The translations under genes were made by a program, and so were the position numbers. Shown here in pieces: positions 18,792 to 27,238 of a stretch of DNA of 64,000 nt. A model generated the notes under the pieces. It was given only the letters and a program-made list of their open reading frames with translations, had not been told where the DNA came from and did no database searches. Source of the DNA: Bacteroidales bacterium (GTDB lineage Bacteria; Bacteroidota; Bacteroidia; Bacteroidales; UBA4417); assembly GCA_016707705.1 (NCBI GenBank), contig JADJHD010000015.1:108666-172665 (forward strand). The letters are read 5' to 3'. Within the stretch, counting starts at the first letter, position 1. Every line of letters starts with the position of its first letter.

Positions 18792-19139
18792 AGAATAAAT
18801 CTGAAATATTTTTGGCTAATCAAGGAGGCAATCATTAAGCCTCTGATTGTTATGATGATGGAGATGATTTGTCAGCTAAATACATCAATTCTGTAAGGCT
18901 CACGACAATCAACCCTGTATCAGTAAAGAGCAATGATTCACTACTGTTTGCAGGTGATTTTCAACTAGCTAAATTTCAAAAGCTTAATATTCCAATGGAG
19001 AATGAGGTAAATTTCTTTAGTTCCTATAATTCAAACTGAAGTTAAAAATCATAAAAACCTTTCAGCAATATCATCAAAATACTTGCGTTAATTAGCATTC
19101 TGTTGTACTTTAGTTCTCTCAAATTTAAAAGCCTGCGCC
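18792..19139. other. Intergenic stretch between ileS and the 35-aa gene
   Basis: About 350 AT-rich bases between divergent genes. Near its right end, TACTTTAG (19106-19113, one mismatch to TAnnTTTG) is a likely -7 element for the small gene at 19140. An open frame from 18839 to 19037 has no ATG and was not called. Nothing else recognised. Confidence 0.4.
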
Positions 19140-19247
19140 ATGTCGAAGTCGATGGATAAAGAGAAAAAAGAGCCCAAGAAAAAGGCTGCCAAGTCTTTAA
19201 AGGAAAAAAGGGCTGAAAAGAAAGAGAAAAAGTCCACTAAAGGATGA
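19140..19247 (+). CDS. 35-residue lysine-rich small protein
   Basis: ATG at 19140, stop TGA at 19245-19247. The product is almost entirely Lys, Glu, Ala and Ser (M-S-K-S-M-D-K-E-K-K-E-P, ending K-K-S-T-K-G): highly basic, predicted helical or disordered, no hydrophobic core. It has a near-consensus -7 element (19106-19113) about 27 bases upstream and a strong terminator 35 bases downstream. It is therefore a free-standing short transcript, which argues that it is real. Such peptides may bind RNA, DNA or ribosomes; this is inference from charge only. No function can be assigned. Confidence 0.6.
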   Translation: MSKSMDKEKKEPKKKAAKSLKEKRAEKKEKKSTKG

Positions 19248-19281
19248 TTTCTTAATTACGTAGCTTCATTACTACTTGCAG

Positions 19282-19309
19282 CCGGGGCCAATCTCTCCCC
19301 GGTTTTTTT
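19282..19309 (+). terminator. Rho-independent terminator of the 35-aa gene
   Basis: Stem CCGGGG (19282-19287) with CCCCGG (19297-19302), a 9-base loop, then seven T residues. It is followed 25 bases later by the promoter of the repeat region. Confidence 0.9.
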
Positions 19310-19333
19310 GTGTCTTGGTTTGGATTCTAATGG

Positions 19334-19341
19334 TAACTTTG
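19334..19341 (+). promoter_or_regulatory. -7 element (TAACTTTG) firing into the 11-bp repeat arrays
   Basis: Exact TAnnTTTG followed by C. A TTTG at 19307-19310 could be the -33 box (23-base spacer). The expected start near 19348 falls just before the first repeat unit (19352), so the arrays are probably transcribed, either as a long leader of rarD or as a separate RNA. Confidence 0.55.
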
Positions 19342-19351
19342 CGGGGTGGTA

Positions 19352-19591
19352 GTCAGGCAATGGTCAGGCAATAGTCAGGCAATAGTCAGACAATGGTCAG
19401 GCGATAGTCAGACAAGTGGTCAGGCAATAGTCAGGCAATGGTTCAGACAATGGTCAGGCAATGTCAGACAATGGTCAGACAATGGTCAGGCGATAGTCAG
19501 ACAATGGTCAGGCATAGCGCTGGTCAGGCAATGGTCAGCATGTCAGGCATGGTCAGGCATGTCAGACAATGGTCAGCAATAGTCAGGCAAT
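19352..19591 (+). repeat. Array 1: 22 tandem units of an 11-bp repeat (GTCAGRCAATR)
   Basis: Units begin at 19352, 19363, 19374, 19385, 19396, 19407, 19419, 19430, 19441, 19453 and onward to 19582. Most are exactly 11 bases; a few are 8-12 and one (19507) is 16. The first five positions GTCAG are almost invariant; position 6 alternates G and A and position 8 is A or G. Because 11 is not a multiple of 3, the array reads as a repetitive peptide with an 11-residue period in each frame, which is an artefact. Confidence 0.92.
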
Positions 19592-19620
19592 CAATGACAA
19601 TCAGACAGTCCATCGGGTAG

Positions 19621-19789
19621 CACCACGAATGACATCGATGACATCGATACCATCGTATGACCATCGCATGACCGACACGAATGACAATCGTATGCAATCG
19701 TATGCCACCGAATGACGAAAGACAATCGTCTGACCACCGCATGACAATCGTATTACTACCGCATGACAATCGCATGACAATCGTCTGAC
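19621..19789 (-). repeat. Array 2: about 16 units of the related 11-bp repeat in inverted orientation
   Basis: On the plus strand, units end in TGAC (AATCGTCTGAC, AATCGCATGAC, CACCGCATGAC and relatives). On the minus strand they read GTCATRCGATT or GTCAGACGATT, which matches array 1 at about 8 of 11 positions. The array therefore faces array 1 across a ~30-base spacer. The two can form a long imperfect hairpin with regularly spaced mismatches. It is more diverged than array 1 and ends 51 bases before rarD. Confidence 0.85.
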
Positions 19790-19840
19790 TCACTCAATAC
19801 TGCACTGCACTTCAACGTCTAAACCCTCTCCCAATTCCCA

Positions 19841-20734
19841 ATGCTCAAGAAACCCGGCGAAACATATCTTTCAGGACTATTATATGCACTTGCATGCTAT
19901 ACTGCCTGGGGTGTATTTCCATTATACTGGAAATTGCTTGCTGTAGTTCCTTCGGAACAGATTCTGGCACATCGGGTAATCTGGTCAGTTTTCTTTTTGC
20001 TGGCAATGCTTTGGGTAATCAAAAACAAGAATTTCCTGCTTTATCTCCGCAATCCCCGGATATTGGGAATCCTTTTTATCACCGGGGTTTTGATAGGAGG
20101 GAACTGGTTTGTATACATCTATGCCATCAACCACAACCATATCGTAGAAGCCAGTCTTGGATATTATATCAATCCATTGGTAAACGTACTGCTTGGGGTG
20201 ATATTCCTTCATGAGCGGCTTAAGAAACCTCAGATGATTGCTGTCCTTTTTGCACTTGCAGGAGTCAGCTGGCTAACACTGCACATTGGCAGGATTCCCT
20301 GGGTTTCATTGTATCTGGCATTTTCATTTGGCATATACGGATTGCTCAGAAAGAAAGCCAATCTCGAATCCTTGCCTGGACTATTGATTGAAACCTTGAT
20401 TCTTTCACCCATGGCTTTGGCTTACCTTTGGTTTGCACAGGTTCAGGGGACTGCCATGTTTTTGCATCACTCCAGACTGGTAGATGTATTGCTGATTCTG
20501 GGCGGACCGGTTACAGCGCTTCCTCTTTTCTGGTTTGGAAAGGCTGCAACAAGGATTCCATTGTCAACCATAGGATTCATACAATATCTATCACCAACAC
20601 TTCAACTCCTTATTGGATTGCTGGTGTTCCATGAGGCATTCAGCCCGGTATTTCTGGCGAGCTTCGGACTGGTATGGATAGGATTGCTGATCTACTCAGT
20701 GAGCCTGATCAGGGATTACAGGATGAAAGTTTAA
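19841..20734 (+). CDS. rarD: RarD-type EamA-family permease
   Basis: 297 residues, about ten hydrophobic membrane helices in two EamA-like halves. The start A-C-Y-T-A-W-G-V-F-P-L-Y-W-K-L and the E-Q-I-L-A-H-R-V-I-W-S segment are hallmarks of RarD. Further typical motifs are G-x-N-W-F-V-Y-I-Y-A-I, E-A-S-L-G-Y-Y-I-N-P-L-V and F-I-Q-Y-L-S-P-T-L-Q-L-L. It is an inner-membrane exporter of the drug/metabolite transporter superfamily; the original name came from chloramphenicol sensitivity, but the true substrate is not known. It is isolated, with the inverted repeat arrays just upstream, possibly as its leader. Confidence 0.92.
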   Translation: MLKKPGETYLSGLLYALACYTAWGVFPLYWKLLAVVPSEQILAHRVIWSVFFLLAMLWVIKNKNFLLYLRNPRILGILFITGVLIGGNWFVYIYAINHNHIVEASLGYYINPLVNVLLGVIFLHERLKKPQMIAVLFALAGVSWLTLHIGRIPWVSLYLAFSFGIYGLLRKKANLESLPGLLIETLILSPMALAYLWFAQVQGTAMFLHHSRLVDVLLILGGPVTALPLFWFGKAATRIPLSTIGFIQYLSPTLQLLIGLLVFHEAFSPVFLASFGLVWIGLLIYSVSLIRDYRMKV

Positions 20735-20762
20735 TTTTGGCTACCGCTGTATCGGGGTAAGT

Positions 20763-21062
20763 TTATTCTTTATCGACCAGCCTCAATCTGACCGGGTTCT
20801 GAGAAATCTTGATAATGATTCCGCGGGCCATCAGGTCCAGCCTTACAGTCTCCATCAACCAGGGAATGCTGCCGTCAAGTACCCCCGACAACCGTTTTTC
20901 TACCAATATACCGAGCTCCTTGTAAGAAATTTCAGGAGTTTCGGCAAAGATACTCAGGATGGTATCACTCATAGCCTGATACCTCGACAAGGGTATGTTA
21001 ACACCCTTGCCTCCATAGGGATGTAAGGTGTGAATCCTTTCTTCAGCAGGCTTGCCGGCCAT
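20763..21062 (-). CDS. Small conserved-looking protein (DUF6958-like pattern)
   Basis: 99 residues, cytosolic. Opening E-R-I-H-T-L-H-P-Y-G-G-K-G-V-N-I, then helices (Y-Q-A-M-S-D-T-I-L-S-I-F, I-S-Y-K-E-L-G-I-L-V-E-K-R-L) and a W-L-M-E-T-V-R-L-D-L-M-A-R-G-I-I segment ending in a short strand pair. The layout suggests a small winged-helix-like fold and resembles DUF6958; this is by eye. Two bases separate it from the etfA stop, so it is the last gene of the acyl-CoA dehydrogenase/ETF unit. A link to that pathway is possible but unproven. Confidence 0.7.
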   Translation of the reverse strand: MAGKPAEERIHTLHPYGGKGVNIPLSRYQAMSDTILSIFAETPEISYKELGILVEKRLSGVLDGSIPWLMETVRLDLMARGIIIKISQNPVRLRLVDKE

Positions 21063-21064
21063 TA

Positions 21065-22036
21065 TTAATGACTCCTTGAAGCTTTGATGGACTGAATCAG
21101 TTCGGGAAGGATTTTCTGAACATCACCAACAATGCCATAATCGGCTGTGGCGAAGATAGGTGCTTCAGGATCCTTGTTTACGGCGACTATCACCTTCGAG
21201 GAACTGATACCGGCAACATGCTGGATTGCTCCTGAGATTCCAAAGGCAAAATAGAGATTTGGTGCGATAACCTTTCCGGTTTGTCCAACGTGTTCAGCAT
21301 GAGGACGCCAGCCTTCATCAGCTACAGGCCTTGAACAGGCTGTTGCTGCACCCAGCAGTTCAGCAAGCTCTTCAACCGGACCCCAGTTTTCAGGACCTTT
21401 CATTCCCCTGCCGGCTGAAACTACTATATCAGCTTCGGTTAACAGGACTTTCCCACTGAATTTTTCGGAGGAATCAACACGTGTGCTGAAATCGGAATCC
21501 AGGAGATTTGGACTGAATGTGGTTACTGCAGTTGAGACCGGGGATTCATGAAGTCCGAAAGAATTTGGACTTAGGGTAATGATTTTTACAGCAGATTTGA
21601 CTTCCACATCGGAGAATGATTTTCCGGAGAAGGTCTTTTTTCTGACAACAAAAGGCTGGTATGACGATGGTGCTGCAATTGCAAATGGCACCAATCCTGC
21701 CTTGAGTCTTACGGAAAGTCGTGGAGCTATGGCCTTGCCTGTAAATCCGGATCCCATTACCAGCACTGTGGCTGATTCGGCAGTAGCAACCTGCTCAATC
21801 GCGATTGTATAGGCTTTATTATCGAGGGTTTCAAGACGGCCATCATTGATGGAAATCACCTTGGAAGCGCCATATTGACCTGCCCTGGAAAGTTCTGATT
21901 CGCTCACATTCCCAATGGAAAGGGCTGTAACACCAGTGTTCAGGTCTTTTGCTATTCTTGATGCGTAGGAAACCAGTTCGAAAGCACCTTTGTTGAGTTT
22001 GCCTTCCCTGTTTTCAATATATACTAATACTGACAT
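21065..22036 (-). CDS. etfA: Electron transfer flavoprotein subunit alpha
   Basis: 323 residues. The N-terminal half is the EtfA/B nucleotide-binding fold (S-V-L-V-Y-I-E-N-R-E-G-K). The C-terminal FAD-binding domain has S-A-G-R-G-M-K-G-P-E-N-W, A-A-T-A-C-S-R-P-V-A-D-E-G-W, H-V-G-Q-T-G-K-V-I-A-P-N-L-Y and G-I-S-G-A-I-Q-H. With EtfB it carries electrons from acyl-CoA dehydrogenase to the quinone pool or, in bifurcating forms, to ferredoxin; which type this is cannot be read safely by eye. Seventy-one bases after etfB. Confidence 0.97.
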   Translation of the reverse strand: MSVLVYIENREGKLNKGAFELVSYASRIAKDLNTGVTALSIGNVSESELSRAGQYGASKVISINDGRLETLDNKAYTIAIEQVATAESATVLVMGSGFTGKAIAPRLSVRLKAGLVPFAIAAPSSYQPFVVRKKTFSGKSFSDVEVKSAVKIITLSPNSFGLHESPVSTAVTTFSPNLLDSDFSTRVDSSEKFSGKVLLTEADIVVSAGRGMKGPENWGPVEELAELLGAATACSRPVADEGWRPHAEHVGQTGKVIAPNLYFAFGISGAIQHVAGISSSKVIVAVNKDPEAPIFATADYGIVGDVQKILPELIQSIKASRSH

Positions 22037-22107
22037 TGTTTCTCTGATTAAAGTTGTTGATTTCTTGATACAGCTTTCTTACTGTTTCTATTTCTTTAAG
22101 ATACAGT

Positions 22108-22857
22108 TTATATCACCTTGGCTTCCTCATGCAGGAGGCGAACCAGTTCTGATACATTTTCAGCATCTACCATATGGCAGGCTGATTTGGCTGTCGGAAG
22201 GGCATTCCCAACAACGGCAGTGAGGGCTGAACTTCCGGAAGCAGCAACTACTGTCAGAGGTTTTGTTCTGGCAGTCATGATTCCACGCATTGATGGAATC
22301 CTTGGCTCAATTGCGATCCCTTTCTGAACTATGGCAAGGAATGGCAGTGAAACGGTAAGATTTTGCTTCCCACCGTCAATTTCACGGGTAAGCTTAACAT
22401 TGCTGCCATCAAGATTCAAAGAGCTAACAGATGAAACTGACGTGTATCCAAGCTGTTCAGCAAGCATGCCGCCTACCATGGCTCCGTTATAATCGCTTGA
22501 TTCAATCCCGCAAAGGATGATATCGAAGGACTGAGCCTTAACCAATGCCGCAAGTTCTTCAGCCACCTGATATGCATCCTGTGGATTCAGGTCGATGCGG
22601 AAAGCATCATCGGCACCTATCGCCAATGCCTTGCGAAGTGTGGGCTCTAATTCGGCAGTACCCACGCTGGCAACGGAAATTTTTTCGATGGACGATCCAG
22701 CAGTTTCCTTCAACTCAAGAGCACGTGTAAGAGCCAGTTCATCCCAGGGGTTAATTACCCACTGAATCCCGCTAAGGTCAACAGACTTATTGTCGGGGCT
22801 TAATTTTATCTTCGTTGTTGTATCAGGCACATTGCTGATGCACACCAGTAGTTTCAT
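22108..22857 (-). CDS. etfB: Electron transfer flavoprotein subunit beta
   Basis: 249 residues with the EtfB signature: M-K-L-L-V-C-I-S-N-V-P-D-T start, I-N-P-W-D-E-L-A-L-T-R-A-L-E-L, a D-x-I-L-C-G-I-E-S-S-D-Y-N-G-A-M-V-G segment, and V-K-L-T-R-E-I-D-G-G-K-Q near residue 150. It pairs with EtfA in the soluble flavoprotein. Forty-eight bases after the acyl-CoA dehydrogenase gene, so all three should be co-transcribed and co-produced. Confidence 0.97.
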   Translation of the reverse strand: MKLLVCISNVPDTTTKIKLSPDNKSVDLSGIQWVINPWDELALTRALELKETAGSSIEKISVASVGTAELEPTLRKALAIGADDAFRIDLNPQDAYQVAEELAALVKAQSFDIILCGIESSDYNGAMVGGMLAEQLGYTSVSSVSSLNLDGSNVKLTREIDGGKQNLTVSLPFLAIVQKGIAIEPRIPSMRGIMTARTKPLTVVAASGSSALTAVVGNALPTAKSACHMVDAENVSELVRLLHEEAKVI

Positions 22858-22905
22858 GGATTTCTTGTATTGATTGTATCAGTTTCTTTAATTTCTGATT
22901 TCTAA

Positions 22906-24045
22906 CTATTTGAGCAGGTCGCGTGAGATTACGATTTGCTGTATTTCGGAAGTTCCTTCATAGATCTGGGTCAACTTGGCTTCCCTCATGAGCCTTTCTA
23001 CGTGGTATTCCTTCACGTAACCGTATCCACCGTGAATCTGTACTGCCTGTGTTGTTACTTCCATAGCGATTTCAGCAGCATAGTACTTGGCCATTGAACT
23101 GGCAATTCCGTAAGGTTTATGCTGATCTTTCAGCCATGCAGCCTTCAGACAAAGATTGCGGGCATTCTCAATTTTAACAGCCATATCAGCCAGCTTAAAA
23201 GCTATAGCCTGATGATTGGAAAGTTCGGTTCCAAAAGCTTTACGCTCCTTTGCATATTTAACAGCTCTTTCCAAAGCGCCTGAAGCCAGTCCAAGTGCCT
23301 GTGAAGCGATCCCGATGCGTCCGCCTTCCAGGGTTTTCATAGCGAAGGTAAATCCAAATCCATCCTCTCCAATCCTGTTTTCCTTAGGGACAATCACATC
23401 GTTAAACATCACGGAATGAGTATCACTGCTTCGCATTCCCATCTTATCTTCATGAGGACCCACGCTGATACCAGGGGAGTTTCTGTCGACAATCAGGCAG
23501 TTGATGCCCTTATGTTTCTTTTCAGGATGGGTTTGAGCAATTACCAGGTAGGTTCCTGCAGTATTCCCGTTTGTGATCCAGTTTTTTGTTCCATTCAGGA
23601 GGTAATGATCGCCTTTGTCTTCAGCTGTTGTCCGCTGTGATGTGGCATCAGAGCCGGCTTCTGGTTCCGAAAGCAGGAAAGCACCTATTTTATCCCCTTT
23701 GGCAAGAGGCCTCAGGTACTTGTTTTTCTGATCCTCAGAACCAAATTCCTGCAGACCGTAGCAAACCAATGAATTATTCACGCTCATAATTACACTCACC
23801 GATGCATCTACCTTGGAGATTTCCTCCATGGCCAGCACATAAGAAACAGTGTCCATTCCTCCGCCATCATAGGCCGGATCAACGAGCATCCCAAGGAAGC
23901 CCAGTTCAGCAAGTTTCTTTACATGTTCGGTAGGGTAAATGGAGCCGGCATCGCGCTCTATTACGTCCTTAATAAGGTCTCTTTGGGCAAAGTCCCGGGC
24001 AGCATCGCGGATCATGAGCTGCTCCTCGGTGAATTCGAAATTCAT
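22906..24045 (-). CDS. Acyl-CoA dehydrogenase (short-chain/butyryl type)
   Basis: 379 residues, the usual length for soluble acyl-CoA dehydrogenases. N-terminal helical domain (F-T-E-E-Q-L-M-I-R-D-A-A-R-D-F-A), middle beta domain (A-F-L-L-S-E-P-E-A-G-S-D, K-N-W-I-T-N-G), C-terminal helical domain with Q-I-H-G-G-Y-G-Y and Y-E-G-T-S-E-I-Q. The catalytic base is E363 in Y-E-G-T, where short-chain and butyryl-CoA dehydrogenases have it. It oxidises acyl-CoA to enoyl-CoA (or runs in reverse in butyrate formation) with electrons going to the ETF encoded next. No thiolase, crotonase or hydroxyacyl-CoA dehydrogenase is adjacent. First gene of the unit, driven by TACATTTG at 24092. Confidence 0.95.
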   Translation of the reverse strand: MNFEFTEEQLMIRDAARDFAQRDLIKDVIERDAGSIYPTEHVKKLAELGFLGMLVDPAYDGGGMDTVSYVLAMEEISKVDASVSVIMSVNNSLVCYGLQEFGSEDQKNKYLRPLAKGDKIGAFLLSEPEAGSDATSQRTTAEDKGDHYLLNGTKNWITNGNTAGTYLVIAQTHPEKKHKGINCLIVDRNSPGISVGPHEDKMGMRSSDTHSVMFNDVIVPKENRIGEDGFGFTFAMKTLEGGRIGIASQALGLASGALERAVKYAKERKAFGTELSNHQAIAFKLADMAVKIENARNLCLKAAWLKDQHKPYGIASSMAKYYAAEIAMEVTTQAVQIHGGYGYVKEYHVERLMREAKLTQIYEGTSEIQQIVISRDLLK

Positions 24046-24091
24046 GGTAAACGGGAGGTTTGGTTAATAATTGAAATAAGATGGTTGAAAA

Positions 24092-24099
24092 CAAATGTA
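24092..24099 (-). promoter_or_regulatory. -7 element (TACATTTG) of the acyl-CoA dehydrogenase-ETF unit
   Basis: Exact TAnnTTTG on the minus strand, 47 bases upstream of the start at 24045. Confidence 0.6.
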
Positions 24100-24199
24100 G
24101 AGATTTTTTTAAATGAGTAACAACATATATAGATAATTATATCTTTGAGAATAACATATTATTCAAAACATTGAAAATCAGTACAATAAAAGTAGAGAA

Positions 24200-26795
24200 T
24201 CAATTTGCCGGATAGGTGTCGAACAGAGATAAAATGCTAAGTTGATTTTCCTTCAGGCTTGTTCCCTTCGGAGCAGTTATCCTGATTTCAATTGCTTGTC
24301 CCGGGAATAGGTCGAAGAAATTATCACTGTACCTTAACCCTTCAGTTTCGGAATCGAGAAATACATTTTTAGCCAGCACATTTGAAGTGAGCTTTATAAT
24401 GCCTCCATCCTCATTCTGAACGAAGCTATGGGTAATCAAAGGCTTCTGCAGTTTGAGATCTTTAAAAGGAACAAAGTAACAGCTGTTTTCTGATAGTAGC
24501 TTCTGGTTTTCCTTGAGTCTGAGTAAAACAAAGACTTCCTGCTTGCTCTTTCCATTGAGAAGTCCTGATACAGGGAGATGACAGATCTGAATTGAGGAAT
24601 TGGGAGAGATTTCCTTACTATAATTCTTCAGAAGTATGATGCTTCCTTTCATGTCGAGGACCTGAAGCTCAATTTCAGCGGTAAAGGCAGTGAGTCGATC
24701 AGAAACCACATGAACCTGCAGACTGTCGTTGACAATATAAGGTGAAACCAGTTCCGGATCGTATGCTTTCGCAGCATAATAATGGAGAGCTTTCCAGTTA
24801 TGATAGGAGTCAATCCCCGACCAGGAGGCAACCGGCCAGCAATCATTAAGCTGCCAATACAATGAACCCATGCAGTAGGGCATATTTCTTCTCAGGGCTT
24901 CCATCCCGACCTTTATTCCTTCTGCCTGAAGAAGCTGACTAACATAAAGGAAATGCTCAAAACGAGGTGGTATCTGATACCAATCCTGCATATACTGCCG
25001 GATAAGCATATTTCCCCTGCCATTTTTCTGATGGTGCATCATGATTTCCGATTCTATCGACCAGTCGGAAGGGCTTGGAGCAAAGGTTCTGACCGTCCTG
25101 AATCCCGGGAAAGACTGCAGTCCGTATTCGCTCATAAAGCGGGGAATCAGCTCCGCATATTTTGAGAAGGGTTGTCGTCCATGCCACACATCCCAGTAAT
25201 GACGGTCACCGGAGTTGTCGGTCTTTCTGGCAACCTTGTCGTCATTCATTCCGGGAGTCCAGGAAGCCATAGGAGAGGAGGCCCAGTAGGCAATGTCAGG
25301 CTGGTATTCCTGAACCACGCCGTAAAGCAGCCTGTGGAAGAGCTTGCAGTAGTCGTTCCATACCTTTTCGGCCAGTTTCGGATCCTTTTCCTTGAACTTT
25401 TTTTCATAACCCCAGTCCTTCCAGGCTGCCTGACATTCGTTGTTTCCACACCAAAGAGCCATGCAGGGATGGTTACGGAGTCGTTTTACATTATCTATAG
25501 CTTCAAGACGAACGTTCTCCATAAAGGCTGAATCTCCGGGATAAAGGGAGCAGGCGAACATAAAGTCCTGCCAGATCAGAATGCCGTATTTATCGCAGAG
25601 ATCATAAAAAATATCGTTTTCATAGATTCCGCCACCCCAAACCCGAAGCATATTCATATTGGCGGAAGCCGCATCTATTACAATCCTTTCATAATCATCA
25701 GGAGTTACGCGGGTCAGGAAAATATCAGCCGGAATATAATTGGCTCCCTTTGCAAAAACCGGGACTCCATTGAGCTCGAAATAAAAACTCTTACCCTTTT
25801 CATCAGGTTTTTGAATCAGTTTCAGCGTTCGTATTCCGTGAAGGACAGCCATTTCGTCCTTCTCTTCTCCGTTTATAATTTCCAGCTTTGATATTATACA
25901 GCTTCTGCTTTCCAATTCCATTCGACCACCAGAGTTCAGGATTTTCAATCGTAAAATCAAAGGAGAATTTATTCAGTCCGGGCTTTACAGGAACTTTCTT
26001 GCTGAGAAGGTTTTTATCATCTGCGAAAAGGGTAATCGTAGACTGTGATTCAATTGAAGAAAGAATTTCAATGTTTGCCTTGAGCTGGGCTGATTTTTCA
26101 TTCACAACCTTATCGCGGACAAACAGATCGCTGATCTGCAATTCATCCCATGCAAGCAACTTGACGGGCCTCCATATACCGCAGGTAACGAATCTCGGAC
26201 CCCAGTCCCAGCCATACTGAAACTGTGCTTTTCGGGTAAAGACACTTACTTTCTTATCACCCAGTCCTCCCATTTTTGAATCATCATTATCGTTTGGAAG
26301 GGCATAACCGTTGGCTTCCAGTTTTTCCAGTCCAACAGCAATTGGTGACAGGAATCGAATAGTAAGTACATTGTCAGCCTTGAGCCATTTAATGCAATCA
26401 ACCTTCCAGCTACGGAACATATTATCTGCTTTCAGGATCAGTGTTCCATTCAATCGTACTTCAGCATAAGTATCCAGTCCTTCAAAAATCAACTCCAGGT
26501 GATCATTCTTTAAGATTGAAGCATCGAGTTTGAACCTCGTTTCGTATTCCCAGTCCTTTTTATCAATCCATTGAAGCTTCTTTTCATTTGTGCCGAAGAA
26601 AGGCTCATCAATCCTACGGGCGTTGAGGAGGTCGGTGTGGACGCATCCCGGAACCTTAGCCGGCAGCCAGTTTCCTGAATCAGCCATTCGGAATTTCCAG
26701 TTGTTATCAAGCGTCAGGCTCACCGGTTGCCTTACTGCAAAGCAAGCGGAAGCAGCGAGAAAGAGTAGAAATGAAAGGATGAAGGATTTGCCCAT
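24200..26795 (-). pseudogene. GH2 beta-mannosidase, interrupted by a single-base frameshift
   Basis: Two overlapping frames make one enzyme. The first (start 26795, M-G-K-S-F-I-L-S-F, signal peptide ending C-F-A) gives the N-terminal sugar-binding and Ig-like domains up to L-Y-N-I-K at codon 303. The second continues with L-E-I-I-N-G-E-E-K-D-E through the TIM barrel to the stop at 24200. An extra A in the A3 run at 25887-25889 breaks the frame; deleting it restores continuity. Barrel motifs are intact: acid/base Glu in W-C-G-N-N-E and nucleophile Glu in F-M-S-E-Y-G-L-Q. The enzyme would remove terminal beta-mannose from Man-beta-1,4-GlcNAc or mannan ends in the periplasm. Pseudogene or sequencing error cannot be separated here. 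Last gene of the glycan unit. Confidence 0.88.
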
Positions 26796-26859
26796 GCTGT
26801 ATCTTGCTAGCATTCGTGGATAATGAAACGTTCCGGATTAAAATGAGCTGAAGTTAAAT

Positions 26860-27201
26860 TTACTCATTTTCCGAACCCGAACTTAATCTCTTGTTAATAA
26901 CCTTTTTGGCAATCAACCATAATCCAATGAGCATTATGAGGCCAATCAGGCTCTGGAATTTTCCATAAGTTTTTTCCATTAAAATCCCGAGTAATTCAAA
27001 GGCGGCTCCAATCAACAGAAAAGCATAGGCATATAGTCTTTGCCCAAGCTTCCATGTTTCCTCATCCCTGTTGGTTGCCTTGTTAGAGACTCCGTAAAGG
27101 GAATTCCCGGGCTTTGGCGGGAACAACAGCATTACAATTCCCAATAGGATGAGTCCAATGCTGACCAGGGTGTTTGTGTTGATCATTTCATTCATAATCA
27201 A
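26860..27201 (-). CDS. Small integral membrane protein (SdpI-like)
   Basis: 113 residues with three membrane helices (L-V-S-I-G-L-I-L-L-G-I-V-M-L-L, Y-A-Y-A-F-L-L-I-G-A-A-F-E-L-L-G, L-I-G-L-I-M-L-I-G-L-W-L-I-A). Between helices one and two is S-L-Y-G-V-S-N-K-A-T-N-R-D-E-E-T-W-K-L-G-Q-R, reminiscent of the Y-x-x-R/K-T...E-x-W segment of SdpI/YhfL-type immunity-like proteins. The start is uncertain (ATG at residue 1, 3 or 6). It lies 37 bases after the hexosaminidase and 64 before the mannosidase, so probably co-transcribed. Role unknown. Confidence 0.68.
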   Translation of the reverse strand: MIMNEMINTNTLVSIGLILLGIVMLLFPPKPGNSLYGVSNKATNRDEETWKLGQRLYAYAFLLIGAAFELLGILMEKTYGKFQSLIGLIMLIGLWLIAKKVINKRLSSGSENE

Positions 27202-27238
27202 ATAATTAAAAAGTATAATAATACAGTATTAGCAGGTA

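Noticed and set aside
18749..18835. N-terminal extension of IleRS
   Set aside because: The promoter TAACTTTG (18784) lies within it and the extra residues show no family similarity.
18206..18838. Long plus-strand frame opposite the start of ileS (210 residues)
   Set aside because: Shadow of the ileS coding strand; the ileS frame has full family motifs.
18839..19039. 66-codon open frame between ileS and the small Lys-rich gene
   Set aside because: No ATG before residue ~45, no promoter, and a length expected by chance.
19346..19620. Repetitive peptides read through the 11-bp array (for example R-Q-W-S-G-N repeats)
   Set aside because: An 11-base unit forces a repeating 11-residue peptide in every frame; unit-length variation breaks all frames and there is no conserved start.
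19352..19789. CRISPR array
   Set aside because: Units are 11 bases and contiguous with no unique spacers; no cas genes nearby.
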